This document shows, piece by piece, positions 56,493 to 56,703 of a stretch of DNA of 56,703 nt. The notes under the pieces were generated by a model. It had not been told where the DNA came from and ran no database searches. It saw nothing but the letters and a program-made list of their open reading frames with translations. The stretch lies in NCBI GenBank assembly GCA_017444395.1, contig JAFSWT010000043.1, forward strand, positions 1 through 56,703, in the 5' to 3' direction. Made by a program: the position numbers and the translations under genes. The stretch's first letter is position 1. The number at the start of each line of letters is the position of its first letter. This stretch comes from Schwartzia sp. (in: firmicutes) (lineage in GTDB: Bacteria > Bacillota > Negativicutes > Selenomonadales > Selenomonadaceae).

Positions 56493-56703
56493 AACTTAGC
56501 CGCTCCTTTTCGTGCCAGAACGCCGTCATCTGTTCAGCGAAAGACTCCTGTACCTCACGGCCGGCATCCACGATTGCGCGCCGCACGCCCTCCGGCTCCG
56601 TGTCGCCGTTGATGGTGAGATTCACCGTGATGGGAGGAGCGGAGAATTTTGGGAAAATGTCTCTGTCAGATGCTTCCCGGTCTCCGATAAAGGGCGGTGT
56701 AGA
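56485..56703 (-). CDS. tape measure protein, C-terminal part (partial)
   Basis: Only the last 72 residues are in the window; the gene continues to the right. The frame reads SAPPITVNLTINGDTEPEGV then RRAIVDAGREVQESFAEQMT and ends KERLSYG. The I-T-V-N-L-T-I-N-G start and helical end are typical of the C-terminus of phage tail tape measure proteins preceding gpX. Confidence 0.85.
   Translation of the reverse strand, partial: STPPFIGDREASDRDIFPKFSAPPITVNLTINGDTEPEGVRRAIVDAGREVQESFAEQMTAFWHEKERLSYG

Larger units (their letters stand above)
39042..56703 (-). mobile_element. P2/Mu-like contractile-tail prophage, right part
   Basis: From the terminator at 39042-39086 to the window edge all genes are on the minus strand and tightly overlapped. 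The order (tape measure end, gpX, gpD, gpV, PAAR, gpU, gp25/W, gpJ, gpI, fibres, small tail proteins, holin-like, lysin, end) is the classic late order of P2-like and Mu-like tails in Bacillota. Capsid, terminase, integrase and replication genes would lie to the right of the window. Confidence 0.92.

Noticed and set aside
1..56703. tRNA, rRNA and CRISPR features
   Set aside because: No cloverleaf, rRNA block or regular spacer array was recognised while reading; a tRNAscan or CRISPR search was not possible.

Overview
The window looks like chromosomal DNA of an anaerobic, high-GC (about 60 percent) diderm Bacillota, most likely class Negativicutes (Selenomonadales or Acidaminococcales). This rests on gene content: a PPi-type phosphofructokinase, rubrerythrin, a formate/nitrite channel, an AroH-type chorismate mutase, a NusG-domain-II plus Gx-transporter pair, frequent TTG/GTG starts after strong AGGAGG sites, and a prophage carrying spanin-like lysis genes. 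The species cannot be named from the sequence alone.

Layout. 1-433: non-coding, with a nearly perfect 260-bp palindrome and the first copy of an interspersed repeat. 434-3851 (minus): TSUP permease, two small unknown genes and folE-folP-folB-folK, probably one transcription unit; folE carries an apparent 1-bp frameshift. 4331-9339 (plus): HD-GYP phosphodiesterase, a LysR regulator with a hotdog thioesterase, and an OmpR/histidine-kinase pair, followed by a row of five hairpins. 9596-10289 (minus): two coupled unknown genes with their own promoter. 10491-11504 (plus): three small exported or membrane proteins. 11668-14360 (minus): an OGT-like glycosyltransferase and the Gx transporter/NusGII pair. 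14588-16521 (plus): pyrophosphate phosphofructokinase and a membrane protein. 16522-17411: degenerate intergenic repeats.

17482-28563 (plus): SWIM-SNF2 helicase, NCS2 purine permease, glucosaminidase, UbiB-like kinase, chorismate mutase, RidA, transketolase and QueA. 28730-34919 (minus): two low-complexity proteins and a 44-codon Arg-rich leader ORF, rubrerythrin, a second two-component pair and HolA. 35186-38721 (plus): formate/nitrite transporter, another repeat copy and a PcfJ-like/Sel1 protein.

39042-56703 (minus, runs off the window): the right part of a P2/Mu-like contractile-tail prophage. In transcription order it has the tape-measure C-terminus, gpX, gpD, gpV, PAAR spike, gpU, gpW/gp25, gpJ, gpI, a tail-fibre N-terminal protein, a 973-aa glycine-rich fibre, CD1375-like and other small tail genes, a moron (DUF2335 gene with its own promoter and terminators), fibre and BspA-like repeat proteins, then a lysis/lysogeny cassette. 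That cassette holds holin-like proteins, a papain-fold toxin-like protein, an endolysin candidate, two coiled-coil membrane proteins read from the same DNA in two frames (spanin-like), and a protein with two cystatin-like domains.

The most unusual content is in this last cassette: a cystatin-like double-domain protein close to a papain-fold (Cys-His-Asp) protein, and the fully overlapping spanin-like pair. The 260-bp palindrome and the interspersed repeat are the main non-coding surprises.
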